NCBI RefSeq assembly: GCF_024220585.1
Contig: NZ_JAMXKF010000010.1
Location: 245,462 to 309,461, forward strand
Length of the DNA stretch: 64,000 bases
Origin: Dyadobacter diqingensis
GTDB taxonomy: Bacteria > Bacteroidota > Bacteroidia > Cytophagales > Spirosomataceae
Direction: 5' to 3'
In this document: positions 34,221-43,059 of the stretch, piece after piece
Numbering within the stretch: the first letter of the stretch is position 1
Layout: each line of letters starts with the position of its first letter
Program-made: the position numbers and the translations under genes
Notes under the pieces: model-generated
What the model was told of the DNA's origin: nothing
What the model saw: the letters and a program-made list of their open reading frames with translations, nothing else
Database searches by the model: none

Positions 34221-36593
34221 TTACAGATAGTTTACACCGATTCTGAGCGCTTTTAGTCCGGCGACTCCCTGTAATTCTTCCAGTTCAAGGTATTCCAGGT
34301 CATGGTTAAGTAATCCCATTTCCTGAAGATCATGGATATACTCCTGATATTCTTCTGCTTCGCTGTCATTGAAGTAGACCAAAGCTATTTTTCCGGGCTG
34401 TGTAAGACGCTCGCCACTTTCTCTGACAAGGGCTTTGTCGATCCGTTTTTTGATAATTTCATAACGGATATTGTAGGCGCCTTCCACATCAAATCTTCTT
34501 TCATCATTTCTGAAATTTATGTTAATCGGATTTGAATGAATAAATATCAGCTGTGTGGTTCTGAGCGGATGCTGCATCTGTGGCAACAGTTTCTCTGTAA
34601 GCCGGGTTATCTCAGCCATCGACATTAACTGCCACAAACGAAGGTTCTTCAGATAAATGTTATCAAAAGGCTTGTCTGGTGCCATCGACTGCCCGATGTA
34701 CATGTCATACTCGATTCCATCCGTTCTGAACTTTTCGAAGTAAAAGGGATATGCTGATTTCAACGCCTTTTGCGCATTTTCAATATAACCTGCCACCGAC
34801 GTATTGATCAGTTGTAGCGAAGATTCCAGCTTTCTTCTGTTCTCATAGGCCAATCCGGTTGATTCCGAAAGGGCAGCAAAGTAAAAGTCGACCACTTCTT
34901 TCGTCACCTGATATTCTTCTCTGATACGAAGCAAAAACGGATTAACTTCCGCAGCCAGAAAACGATTTAACGCCAGCTCATCTTCCGAGGTCAGGTATCC
35001 GTTGATCTCATCTGCCCATCGGCTGCATGCACAAACGAAGGTTTCTGTTGTTTCAAGTTCAATCACTCTTTTGATCGACTGGAAAGTTTCGGTGAGCAGT
35101 GCGAGCTGCTTTCTGATGTCCTCTCTTACGGCTTTGTTTCTTTCAAAAGTCGAATTACGGATGTCGATCGCGCCATACAGCGGATGTACTTTTTCAAAAG
35201 TCACCGTTTCTATTTCTGCCCCAGCTTCATGGTGCGTGCTTTTTTCCAGATAATTCCAGGCAGCCTCGTTGAATTTCCACTGAACCGATGGCTGCAACGG
35301 CGTAAACTTATCCCGTATTATGGTATCGATTTTTGCATTGAATTCATCCGTGCTGTATTTAAGTAATTGGGCGATCAACGGCAACGCTGTCTGAAGTCTT
35401 GAAAACAGGGCATCGTCAAGCGATACGCCATGTTTCGAAAATACTTCCAGAATACCGGCCATTTTTTTGTTATAAAAAACAGGAACCAGCGCGTAGGAGG
35501 AAATACCTTCGGTATCCAAAAGTTTCCCCAGCGGCTTATCCGAAAGATGTCCGTCAGAAATATTGTTGTACACAACCGTTTGCGGGTTGGTGTAATACTG
35601 GTTCACAAGCGTATTAAAAGCATCTTCTGTCAGGCCAAACTTTTTTACCGCTTCGATGATCATACTCTGAGAACATTCCGCGCCGGCAAAAACGTATTTT
35701 CCGTTAATCTGGTAGGAAGGAATCAGCCCGAAATCAATCGAGTCGTCTCCTGCCAAGGTTTTAAGTGCCTGAATAATCGCGTCATTCCCTTCCGTTTCGT
35801 AGGAATGATTTACCAATGCTTCTTTGATGATTTCTGTCGCTCTTTCAATGGTTATATCAAGCAGCGTTATCACCGAAAATCCTTCAAAGCGAAAACGGTT
35901 TAGCGGCAGTATATTTTCAAGAGCCGTTGTATCCGCACCCTCCTGAAGATATGGTTCAATTGTTTTATAATCCAGTGCCGGAAGCTTTCCTTTAAGCTGA
36001 ATGTCAATAAAACGGGTATCCGTATTGATATTATAAAACTTCGGAAGATTGGTTACCGCATCCGTGTACTGGTATAAAATCTCGTTTTTGATCAGCGACG
36101 GAATATTGTACAACCGTTCGAGAATGAGCCGGTACATAAACTGGATCTGCTGTTTTTTATAATCCTGCACCGGACTGAGATTGAGCGTCTGTCCATCTGT
36201 GGTCTGCGCGGAAAAAAACTGATAGAATCCATCGGTACTGAAAAATATCTTATCCGGAATTGGCGTGCTTAATGCCCAGAAATGTTCCTTTTCATTGGTG
36301 GCAAGCGGTGTCAGGATCATGTAAACAAGCTCCATCAATTCTTTGTATCTAACCGAATCCTTCACCAGTACTGCCGATCCGTTACCTCTCATTTCATTTT
36401 CAAACTTCTCAATGACAAACCGGTAGAATTCTGATTTAACAGCCGGTTCATCTTTAAGCATGTTTTTCAAATGTGTCACGAAAGGCTTGAACGACAGTGT
36501 GGAATCCATAACGGAAGGTTTGAAATCATTGTTTTTGATTTCAAGAGCTCCTTTTAAGGACATTGGGTCGATATTTGATTTAGCCAAGTACAT
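34221..36593 (-). CDS. Large GAF-domain protein of unknown function (790 aa)
   Basis: The 790-residue protein has no signal peptide or membrane helix. The region around 300-440 (GKYVFAGAECSQSMIIEAVK ... GISSYALVPVFYNKKMAGILEVFSKHG) has a GAF-domain pattern. Further on, residues 469-482 (VHPLYGAIDIRNST) recall the metal-binding strand of class III nucleotide cyclases, followed by an all-helical region (500-620) and a mixed C-terminus. Similar long GAF proteins are, to my memory, common in Cytophagales. It lies upstream of the efflux operon on the same strand but is separated by 236 bases with its own operator. Role unknown; sensory or signalling is likely. Confidence 0.6.
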   Translation of the reverse strand: MYLAKSNIDPMSLKGALEIKNNDFKPSVMDSTLSFKPFVTHLKNMLKDEPAVKSEFYRFVIEKFENEMRGNGSAVLVKDSVRYKELMELVYMILTPLATNEKEHFWALSTPIPDKIFFSTDGFYQFFSAQTTDGQTLNLSPVQDYKKQQIQFMYRLILERLYNIPSLIKNEILYQYTDAVTNLPKFYNINTDTRFIDIQLKGKLPALDYKTIEPYLQEGADTTALENILPLNRFRFEGFSVITLLDITIERATEIIKEALVNHSYETEGNDAIIQALKTLAGDDSIDFGLIPSYQINGKYVFAGAECSQSMIIEAVKKFGLTEDAFNTLVNQYYTNPQTVVYNNISDGHLSDKPLGKLLDTEGISSYALVPVFYNKKMAGILEVFSKHGVSLDDALFSRLQTALPLIAQLLKYSTDEFNAKIDTIIRDKFTPLQPSVQWKFNEAAWNYLEKSTHHEAGAEIETVTFEKVHPLYGAIDIRNSTFERNKAVREDIRKQLALLTETFQSIKRVIELETTETFVCACSRWADEINGYLTSEDELALNRFLAAEVNPFLLRIREEYQVTKEVVDFYFAALSESTGLAYENRRKLESSLQLINTSVAGYIENAQKALKSAYPFYFEKFRTDGIEYDMYIGQSMAPDKPFDNIYLKNLRLWQLMSMAEITRLTEKLLPQMQHPLRTTQLIFIHSNPININFRNDERRFDVEGAYNIRYEIIKKRIDKALVRESGERLTQPGKIALVYFNDSEAEEYQEYIHDLQEMGLLNHDLEYLELEELQGVAGLKALRIGVNYL

Positions 36594-37169
36594 TTCCCTT
36601 TTACCTAAATTTTAACCGGAGTGATTAAAAATTCCGCATAGGCGATGCCAGCGGATTCATTAAATAAGTGGCTTTCGTTTTTCATCTTGTCGGGTATAGT
36701 TAATGTCAATATTTGGTTTGTTAATGGGTTGTGAATTTGTTGTTAATTTTTAATCTGTTGTTAACTTTTAAAGATGCCAACCGGCAATTTTTCTTGTTAA
36801 AAATTTTCGGTTATGATAACTATGACACCTGATCAATTTATTTTGCTTTCTATTTACGGATTTTGATAAGCTGCTTTTCCTGTCTGCTTCGGAAAACCTT
36901 TTCTGACCCGTATTAAGTATATAAGCGATATTATTGAATGATCGTTCCAGATGTGGAGAATAATCTTGAATTTTTGCTATTTTTCTTTAAATAGTTAAAT
37001 AATTAATAAAATTATCAAAATTAATTCAGGGTCTGGAAATATTTAAACGAAATATGTGACCGATAGTTTCATGTTTGTTTACTATCGATAATGTATATAC
37101 GTTTTTAATATTTATGATTTAAAATGTATAATTTTTTCTATTATAAATACTAAGTTTTGGTTTATGCAA
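36594..37169. other. AT-rich intergenic stretch with spaced GTTAA repeats
   Basis: There is no coding frame that I can support. GTTAA occurs at 36699, 36720, 36742, 36760 and 36796, the first three about two helical turns apart, in the region that must hold the promoter of the GAF gene. They may be protein-binding sites. The part nearest the LpxR gene is mostly A and T. Confidence 0.4.
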
Positions 37170-38153
37170 TTACCAGCTGAAATATAGGGAGATATTGCCG
37201 ACGTTATGGCTGTACAAACCTTTGTTGTATGCAGTTGATGGTTTTTGCGTGTAAGAAACGCTGAAATTACCTATTGTGATTACGGTTCCGAAATCCATTT
37301 CTCCCAGAAAATGATTGATCCCGGGACATGAAAGCGCCGGGTCCGTGGTTTCGGGTAGTGTTGCTCCCGGAATATCTCCGTGCATCAGCGCGTTATTCGC
37401 GAGAAATGTCAGCTTCGGTTTAATAAAAAAGTAGAACTGAAATTTGGCATTGTACTGACTCATAAAACCATCGAAATATGGATTCATTTTACCGGTTCGG
37501 AGCAGCGGGTAAATCGTAATGGCATTGATCAAGGTTCCGGCTGATACTTGCGCGCCACCAATAATTTCAGCGAAGTTTTTTATACCTGCCAATTGTTTTT
37601 CGGCGGTAAAATTGATGTTCAGCAAAACCTTTGTGTTGAATTGATTCTGCCAGCCCATCGGTTTTTCGTCATTGATTACGCGATGGATCCACACCTGGGT
37701 TTGCCGCGCGAAAGATGCAGGTCCGCGTACACCTGCAAGCATTTCGGTTTGCAAACTGTACTTTTTTGCCTTATTGTACGAATAGCGCGAGTGGGTCAGA
37801 AACAGTGCTCCGGAATAAGCATAGTCATCGGACTGGTATTGTGGCTCGGCCAGATTATCGGGTGTCACCATCATTTGCATTACCGACCATCCGTAAATAT
37901 CAATGCTTTCATCACCGGCTTTGGGCATGTAATAGTCAATAAGCCGGGAAGTTTTTTTGCGTTGATAGAAAAAATCAAGACGCACGCCGTTGGTGTAGGC
38001 TTTGTCGGTTCCGTCGCCACGAATATTCAAAAAATCGTTGTCCTCGTAAAACCGGAAAAGTCTGGTTGGCGTAGAGGTCTGCGCCATTGTCCAATCTGCA
38101 TTTGTGAGCGTCAGCAGGAATGAAAAAATCAGGGTGAGTAGATTTTTTTTCAT
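37170..38153 (-). CDS. LpxR-family lipid A deacylase
   Basis: The 327-residue protein has a signal peptide ending near residue 25 and outer-membrane barrel composition. The family motifs are visible: the N-terminal ENDFL (Asn-Asp), DKAYTNGVRLDF, ALFLTHSRYS, and TQVWIHRVINDEKPMGWQNQ, which carry the catalytic Asn, Asp, Thr and His residues known in Salmonella LpxR. LpxR removes the 3'-acyloxyacyl group from lipid A at the cell surface. It is a single gene, terminating into an AT-rich stretch. Outer-membrane remodelling is a sound inference. Confidence 0.85.
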   Translation of the reverse strand: MKKNLLTLIFSFLLTLTNADWTMAQTSTPTRLFRFYEDNDFLNIRGDGTDKAYTNGVRLDFFYQRKKTSRLIDYYMPKAGDESIDIYGWSVMQMMVTPDNLAEPQYQSDDYAYSGALFLTHSRYSYNKAKKYSLQTEMLAGVRGPASFARQTQVWIHRVINDEKPMGWQNQFNTKVLLNINFTAEKQLAGIKNFAEIIGGAQVSAGTLINAITIYPLLRTGKMNPYFDGFMSQYNAKFQFYFFIKPKLTFLANNALMHGDIPGATLPETTDPALSCPGINHFLGEMDFGTVITIGNFSVSYTQKPSTAYNKGLYSHNVGNISLYFSW

Positions 38154-38539
38154 AGCCGGAAGGTTAAAAGTTGTTACATAAGTTCAGAGCGCTGGTTGAT
38201 TGAAATAATTATTTACAGGAATCGGATGCCGTGACTAACGGTGTTTTTGTATTAATCTCAGGATGTTTTCGTCAGTATTCACCAATAAAAATATACTACT
38301 AAAAATAGCGAAAATTTATGATTTGAAAAAGGAATTTCGGGTTAATCAATAAGTCAGCATGTTGATTATAAATAAGTTGATGTGGGAGAGCCGGAGTGTA
38401 AATTAGTTTCGAAGAGTTTTTCAATTTGAAGCGCTAGAAAAAAATCTAAGAATGATTTTAACATAGGTGAAATTTATTGGCCGCGGTTCTGCCGAGTTTT
38501 GGATCATTAAAAATAAGGTTTAACCAAAATTGAATAGAC
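38154..38539. other. Divergent promoter region, no gene
   Basis: This 386-base gap lies between the divergent LpxR and peroxiredoxin genes. It is AT-rich and must contain both promoters, but I see no clear TAnnTTTG box or hairpin. Confidence 0.5.
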
Positions 38540-39070
38540 ATGAAAAAGACATTAGTAATGCTGCTGACTTTACTGAGCGGTATTTTTTCAACCGGGTGCA
38601 GCGATGCGGAGTCGTCGGATAAAAATGGCATCAAAGTAGGGGATAAGGTCCCTGCTTTTACACTGCTGGATCAGAATGGAAATTCCTTTTCAAGTGCAGA
38701 TTACATTGGCAAGAAAAAGATGATCGTCTACTTTTACCCGGAAGATGAAAGCGGGATTTGTACCAAAGAGGCTTGTGCTTTTCGCGACAGTTTTACGGCT
38801 TTTGAGGATGCCGGTGCGGTTGTTGTCGGGATTAATTCTGGTTCGGTTCAAAGTCATAAGGCATTTCAGGATCACCATCATTTACCGTTCACGCTACTAA
38901 GTGATCCCGGAAATAAAGTTTTAAAGGCTTTTGGTATCAAGAATGTATTGTTTTTGACGGGGAGAGAAACTTTTGTTATTGATCTTTCGGGTAATGTCGT
39001 TTTTAATTTTCGGGGCTTTCTGGATGGAAGCGAACATGCTCAGCAGGCTTTGGCATCTTTAAAGCAATGA
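38540..39070 (+). CDS. Lipoprotein peroxiredoxin, BCP/PrxQ type
   Basis: The 176-residue protein has a lipoprotein signal (lipobox STGC) and a thioredoxin-fold peroxiredoxin domain starting KVGDKVPAFTLLDQNG. The active-site segment is SGICTKEACAFRD: the first Cys is the peroxidatic one and the second, five residues on, is the resolving Cys of PrxQ enzymes. Most bacterial BCPs are cytoplasmic, so the lipid anchor places this one in the cell envelope, where it would remove peroxides. It stands alone. Confidence 0.88.
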   Translation: MKKTLVMLLTLLSGIFSTGCSDAESSDKNGIKVGDKVPAFTLLDQNGNSFSSADYIGKKKMIVYFYPEDESGICTKEACAFRDSFTAFEDAGAVVVGINSGSVQSHKAFQDHHHLPFTLLSDPGNKVLKAFGIKNVLFLTGRETFVIDLSGNVVFNFRGFLDGSEHAQQALASLKQ

Positions 39071-39298
39071 ATCTCAATAAGTAAAGGTTGTTGTTAGTGT
39101 AGAACTAAGTCGAAAATGGGTTTGTGTTTCCTTTTGTTTGTAGAAAACATATTACAGTAAAATCGAAAACATTCTAACATCGTTCTGGTTTTGCCTTATT
39201 AATTTTGGGAATTGTTATATGCAATTATGAATTGATATATAAACAATTTCTAATCCCGATCCCTCGGGTTGGTAATATAAAAACGTTGAGTGTAATAC

Positions 39299-39336
39299 AT
39301 AAGACCTGCTTTGACTTCGAAGCAGGTCTTATTTTT
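39299..39336. terminator. Bidirectional terminator after the peroxiredoxin gene
   Basis: A 13-bp stem (39299-39311 and 39320-39332) with an 8-base loop and a T-rich tail lies between convergent genes. A smaller hairpin (TCCCGA/TCGGGT near 39255) precedes it; the 295-base gap has no gene. Confidence 0.85.
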
Positions 39337-39365
39337 AACGCCCGCCCGGCAAATTAATGTCATTT

Positions 39366-39788
39366 TTAGTAATGGGCCTGCCCAATATCCAGCCGCGTGA
39401 TTTTATCGTTCTGATCTATACGAAATTTGAAATAAGTTTTGAAATCTCCCCACTGGTCGCTGTGGAATTTTCCGTAGAGATCACGGCCGTTATTCTCGAT
39501 TTTATCAATGCTGGTAAACCGTTCGTGGCCCAACGCCTTTTCAAAAAAGCTGCGGAAGTTCATTTTATTTCCGTCGTCATAAAGTTCTGCTTTATCGTTA
39601 AACAAAGCAAACCAGCTATTTTTATCACCGGACTGTAATGCTTCGATGGCTTTTCTTACGACGGGATTGGTGAGTTTGTCAGTATTCATGATAATAAGTT
39701 TTTTCGGATTGTGTTTTATATCTGCTTGTCCGTAAATGTTATTGGAAATCAACAGGTAACATATTGTTATGGAAATTAATGACTTCAT
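39366..39788 (-). CDS. SnoaL/NTF2-like protein, probably exported
   Basis: The 140-residue frame starts with a signal-like segment (MKSLISITICYLLISNNIYGQ); an alternative start at 39689 would give a 107-residue cytoplasmic form. The body, VVRKAIEALQSGDKNSWFALFNDKAELYDDG ... FRSFFEKALGHERF, is a typical SnoaL/NTF2 cone fold. Members are small isomerases, hydrolases or binding proteins. It follows the membrane-protein gene by one base, so the two form an operon. Which start is used cannot be decided here. Confidence 0.7.
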   Translation of the reverse strand: MKSLISITICYLLISNNIYGQADIKHNPKKLIIMNTDKLTNPVVRKAIEALQSGDKNSWFALFNDKAELYDDGNKMNFRSFFEKALGHERFTSIDKIENNGRDLYGKFHSDQWGDFKTYFKFRIDQNDKITRLDIGQAHY

Positions 39789-39789
39789 T

Positions 39790-40149
39790 TTAATTGGTTT
39801 TTGCGAGCGGATGCTGCATGTAAATAATAATCAGATTCATCAGGAGAAATGGGAGTTCAATAACTACACCTTTGAGATCCTGCTCCAACAGGTGAAAGCA
39901 GATGATCAATAGAATTAATACGGCCATTAAAAAATTTCCCCATAGAAAAGTTTTAGGATGTAAAATCAGCAGTGCGCTGAGAATAGTCATCGCCCCGTTG
40001 ATCATGAGGCTGGTTTTGTCGAAATTCCATTTGCCAAACAGTGCGAGCATTTCCGGTTTTCCGGTTAACATCGCCCAGCCTTGTTTCAGTCCCATGAAGA
40101 CAGCGACAAGGATAAACAGGGAGTTTATTATCTTAAGTGTCATGCTCAT
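39790..40149 (-). CDS. Small four-helix membrane protein, DoxX-like
   Basis: The 119-residue protein has four membrane helices (about residues 5-22, 50-65, 68-86, 92-110). The start MSMTLKIINSLFILVAVFMGLKQGWAMLTGKPEM resembles DoxX-like small membrane proteins, but the match is by pattern only. It is the first gene of a two-gene unit with the SnoaL-like gene and lies downstream of an AraC-type gene on the same strand. Confidence 0.6.
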   Translation of the reverse strand: MSMTLKIINSLFILVAVFMGLKQGWAMLTGKPEMLALFGKWNFDKTSLMINGAMTILSALLILHPKTFLWGNFLMAVLILLIICFHLLEQDLKGVVIELPFLLMNLIIIYMQHPLAKTN

Positions 40150-40317
40150 AGGTATTTAGGTGAAATAAGTTGGTTTTTTAAATACTCCGCCGATCCCGCA
40201 ATAAGCGTGACGCTGTTCTGTAATGTGTTCATGTTTCTTTGTTTTAAATTGATATGACAAAGGTGGTACATGAACCTCCCGGAAAAATACAGATTTCAAA
40301 GTACTACATATGAATAT

Positions 40318-41256
40318 CTAAGATTCCTGATTGATATGCTGTTTGCGGTATAATGCCGGAGAAAGATTGGTATGTTTTTTGAAATAATTACTGAAATTGG
40401 TCGATTCAGCAAAACCCAGCTGATAGGCAATCTGGCTGATTGAATTGGAAGAGTTTTTCAAAAGTGATTTTGCTTCGGCAATCGTTTTATCGGTGATCCA
40501 TGTGCTGATAGACTTACCCGTTTTACTTTTAATGACATTACTCAGATAATTGGGGTGCAGACTTTGCTCCCGGGCATAATCCTGAGCCTGATAAAGGGCA
40601 GTCGCCTTTCCGTCTGCGAGGTCACGATAATGTTTTTCCAGCGTTCTTTTGAAGGTTTTTACAATTTGAGAACTCCGGTTTCCCTCATAAATCGGATTGT
40701 ACTCATTCCAGAAATATTCTTTGATCTTCAACAGTAAAACTACAAAGAGGTTGCCGATGATCTTGTATTTGTAACGGGAATTTGCGCGGGATTCTTTAAG
40801 GATTTGTTTGTAAAGTGTCTCAAATTCGGCAAAGGCTTCCGGATTTAAAGTTCTGGGGGGAACCGTTTCGGCAAGCAGGAAAGGGAATTCATCGAAGATA
40901 TCGGGATGGACGTTTTCCTTCAAAAAAGATTCGCTTAAAGTAATGATGCAAACGTCGTTAATTTTGAAATGTTCGAAGGCCTTGATATGTCCCGGATTGG
41001 TGAAGTAAATGGTTCCGGGTTCCGTCGGGAAAACCTGATCGTCGGTGGTATAACTTCCGACGCCGTCTTTGACAAATACGAAAGAAAAATAATTGGCACG
41101 AAACGCCAGTGATTTGTAAGGCAGGTCTTTATGGATGTCAACCAGATTATGGATGTTGAAGTCTCCGGTGGCATCAATCGGCGCTACGGGTAGCCCGAAC
41201 GCCTTGTAAGAATCCTGTAAAGTTTCGTAAAATATTATTTTTTCTTCTGGTTTCAC
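40318..41256 (-). CDS. AraC-family transcriptional regulator
   Basis: The 312-residue protein has an N-terminal cupin-like sensing region and a C-terminal double helix-turn-helix (TWITDKTIAEAKSLLKNSSNSISQIAYQLGFAESTNFSNYFKKHTNLSPALYRK, residues about 250-305) with the standard AraC signature. It lies 168 bases upstream of the membrane/SnoaL-like pair on the same strand and is a candidate regulator of it. Confidence 0.9.
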   Translation of the reverse strand: MKPEEKIIFYETLQDSYKAFGLPVAPIDATGDFNIHNLVDIHKDLPYKSLAFRANYFSFVFVKDGVGSYTTDDQVFPTEPGTIYFTNPGHIKAFEHFKINDVCIITLSESFLKENVHPDIFDEFPFLLAETVPPRTLNPEAFAEFETLYKQILKESRANSRYKYKIIGNLFVVLLLKIKEYFWNEYNPIYEGNRSSQIVKTFKRTLEKHYRDLADGKATALYQAQDYAREQSLHPNYLSNVIKSKTGKSISTWITDKTIAEAKSLLKNSSNSISQIAYQLGFAESTNFSNYFKKHTNLSPALYRKQHINQES

Positions 41257-41372
41257 TGTTTCGGGTTTAGCGGATTTTTCAATTTTCAGGAAACAGTATT
41301 TTTGGATACCATTTTTACAAAAATATGTAAATAATGGATGCGTATCGCATGGATTTAAGTTTGATCAGAAAG

Positions 41373-41579
41373 ACAGGAGACTCCTACGGAGTCGGGGCAG
41401 GTGATTTCGGCATGGTTGCTATACACAGGGTGCTCCTATGGGAGCCGTATTACATCACAAAATCCGTACACTAAATGATATGGGCCGGAACGAAGAAGGT
41501 AATCCCAGCCATAACATGGCTACCTGTTTATAACAAAATACGCAGCGGTTGTAACGCCGACTCCGTAGGAGTCTCCTGT
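41373..41579. repeat. Repeat element bounded by 23-bp inverted repeats
   Basis: The same 23 bases appear as perfect inverted copies at 41373-41395 and 41557-41579. Each copy contains its own small palindrome (ACTCC-x3-GGAGT type), and the 161 bases between hold further hairpins (GCTCC/GGGAGC near 41430, AGCCA/TGGCT near 41505). There is no gene in it. The design is that of a composite REP-like or miniature transposable element in the gap between the AraC and MBL genes. Confidence 0.65.
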
Positions 41580-41593
41580 TTATTGAAGGAGAG

Positions 41594-42538
41594 TTATTTG
41601 TTTCGTCCAAGTACACTATAAGGTACGGCGACAAACTCAAAAACATTTCCTTTGGCCTTGATTCTGCCAATTCCAGGAAATGAAATATGGTCAGCCGCTA
41701 TCAGGTATCCCGATTTTGCAGCATCCGCATAGGCTTTCTGGCGTTGTATGGCGGCTTTTTGTTTATCTGTATCATAGTCGTTTGAAATTTCCGGTCCGCT
41801 TAACTGAACGGCGGCGATATGAATGAGGTCACCCCAGAAAAGCAATTTGTCTTTCCCGCTTTCCAGCACATAAACCGTATGTCCGGGTGTGTGGCCAAAA
41901 TATTCAAGTGTACTTACACCCGGAAACAGCTCCACATTTCCGGAAAACGTTCTTACTTTTTCCTGGTTAATGTATGGTTTTAAAACAGCAAAAGCTGGTT
42001 TGTTAACCGTCGCACCCGGTGTGGCTGTCGTTTTCTCTTGTCCCGACCAGAAATCCAGCTCCTTTTTATTAACGTGGATAGTAGCATTTGGAAAAACCTG
42101 TTTATTTTTCACAGTTAAGCCACCGGAATGGTCCACATGAATGTGTGTCAAAAGTATATCGGTAATTTGTTCAGGCAGATAACCCGCCGCTTTGAGGCTG
42201 GATGTCAGTGCTCCCCCATGGTCAGCTCCGAATAATTCACCGGCACCCGTGTCCACTAAAATAAGTCTGGATCCTGATTTGATTAAGTAGGCATTGATGG
42301 AAGTTTCGGCCGGACTTTCAATGAAAGCCTCCGCCAGTAATTTGTCAATTCTGGCCGGATCTTCCGGATGTAAAAGCTGATGCGCATCCACAGGAACTGT
42401 TCCGTCGCTCAATGCCGTTACCTCAAATGCGCCAACCTGAAATCTGTAATATCCAGACTGATTGTTAATGACTTGTGCATTGGAACTCAGGATGTTCAGG
42501 AATATAAAAATTATCGGATATTTGAAAAACCTTTTCAT
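41594..42538 (-). CDS. Exported MBL-fold metallo-hydrolase
   Basis: The 314-residue protein starts at 42538 with a signal peptide (FFKYPIIFIFLNILSSNAQ); an upstream in-frame start at 42595 would add 19 residues and break the signal. The metallo-beta-lactamase metal motif is LLTHIHVDHSGG, followed by HTPGHT and GDLIHIA and a late His in AADHISFPG. The layout is like methyl parathion hydrolase and lactonase relatives in the periplasm. It is divergent from the HxlR gene. The substrate is unknown. Confidence 0.87.
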   Translation of the reverse strand: MKRFFKYPIIFIFLNILSSNAQVINNQSGYYRFQVGAFEVTALSDGTVPVDAHQLLHPEDPARIDKLLAEAFIESPAETSINAYLIKSGSRLILVDTGAGELFGADHGGALTSSLKAAGYLPEQITDILLTHIHVDHSGGLTVKNKQVFPNATIHVNKKELDFWSGQEKTTATPGATVNKPAFAVLKPYINQEKVRTFSGNVELFPGVSTLEYFGHTPGHTVYVLESGKDKLLFWGDLIHIAAVQLSGPEISNDYDTDKQKAAIQRQKAYADAAKSGYLIAADHISFPGIGRIKAKGNVFEFVAVPYSVLGRNK

Positions 42539-42664
42539 TTTCGTAGAAGTAAAATTTGCCTTAAATAGAATAAAAGAAACTATCGATAGTTTCACAAAGT
42601 TACTGTTTGCGGCTTATCTTTGTAGTTCAGGTGAAAAGATTGTGGTAACCTTAAAGTAACGATT

Positions 42665-43000
42665 ATGAATACAGACGTTTTTTTGTGCAGCAATTGTCCG
42701 ATGACCAGAACAATGGCTACACTTGGTAGCAAATGGAAACCAATTATCATTTATACGCTTGGTAAAAAGAGTGTACGTTTTGGAATGATACATGCCAAAA
42801 TGGGGCTGATTTCAAGAAAAGTATTAACGCAGCAACTCGTTGAGCTGGAAGAAGACGGCATCGTTGCCCGTCAGGCTTTTAAGGAATTGCCGCCTCGCGT
42901 AGAATATTCGCTTACGCCAAAGGGGCTGGAACTTTTACCTATTTTAAATATGATGACCAAATGGAATTTGAAACATAATCCAACTGTGGAAGAGGGGTAA
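42665..43000 (+). CDS. HxlR-family transcriptional regulator
   Basis: The 111-residue protein is a typical HxlR winged helix: CSNCPMTRTMATLGSKWKPIIIYTLG, FGMIHAKMGLISRKVLTQQLVELEEDGIV, VEYSLTPKGLELLP. The Cys near the N-terminus is the redox- or quinone-sensing residue in characterised HxlR members. It lies divergent from the MBL gene (126 bases) and is probably its regulator, and convergent with the NmrA-like gene. Confidence 0.92.
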   Translation: MNTDVFLCSNCPMTRTMATLGSKWKPIIIYTLGKKSVRFGMIHAKMGLISRKVLTQQLVELEEDGIVARQAFKELPPRVEYSLTPKGLELLPILNMMTKWNLKHNPTVEEG

Positions 43001-43014
43001 ACGCTTTGGGGAAT

Positions 43015-43044
43015 AAAAGACAACCCACTTGGAGTTGCCTTTTT
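43015..43044. terminator. Hairpin between HxlR and NmrA-like genes
   Basis: A short inverted repeat (43015-43024 and 43034-43043, one mismatch) ending in TTTTT lies between the convergent stop codons. Confidence 0.5.
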
Positions 43045-43059
43045 AATTGTTTCTGACTG

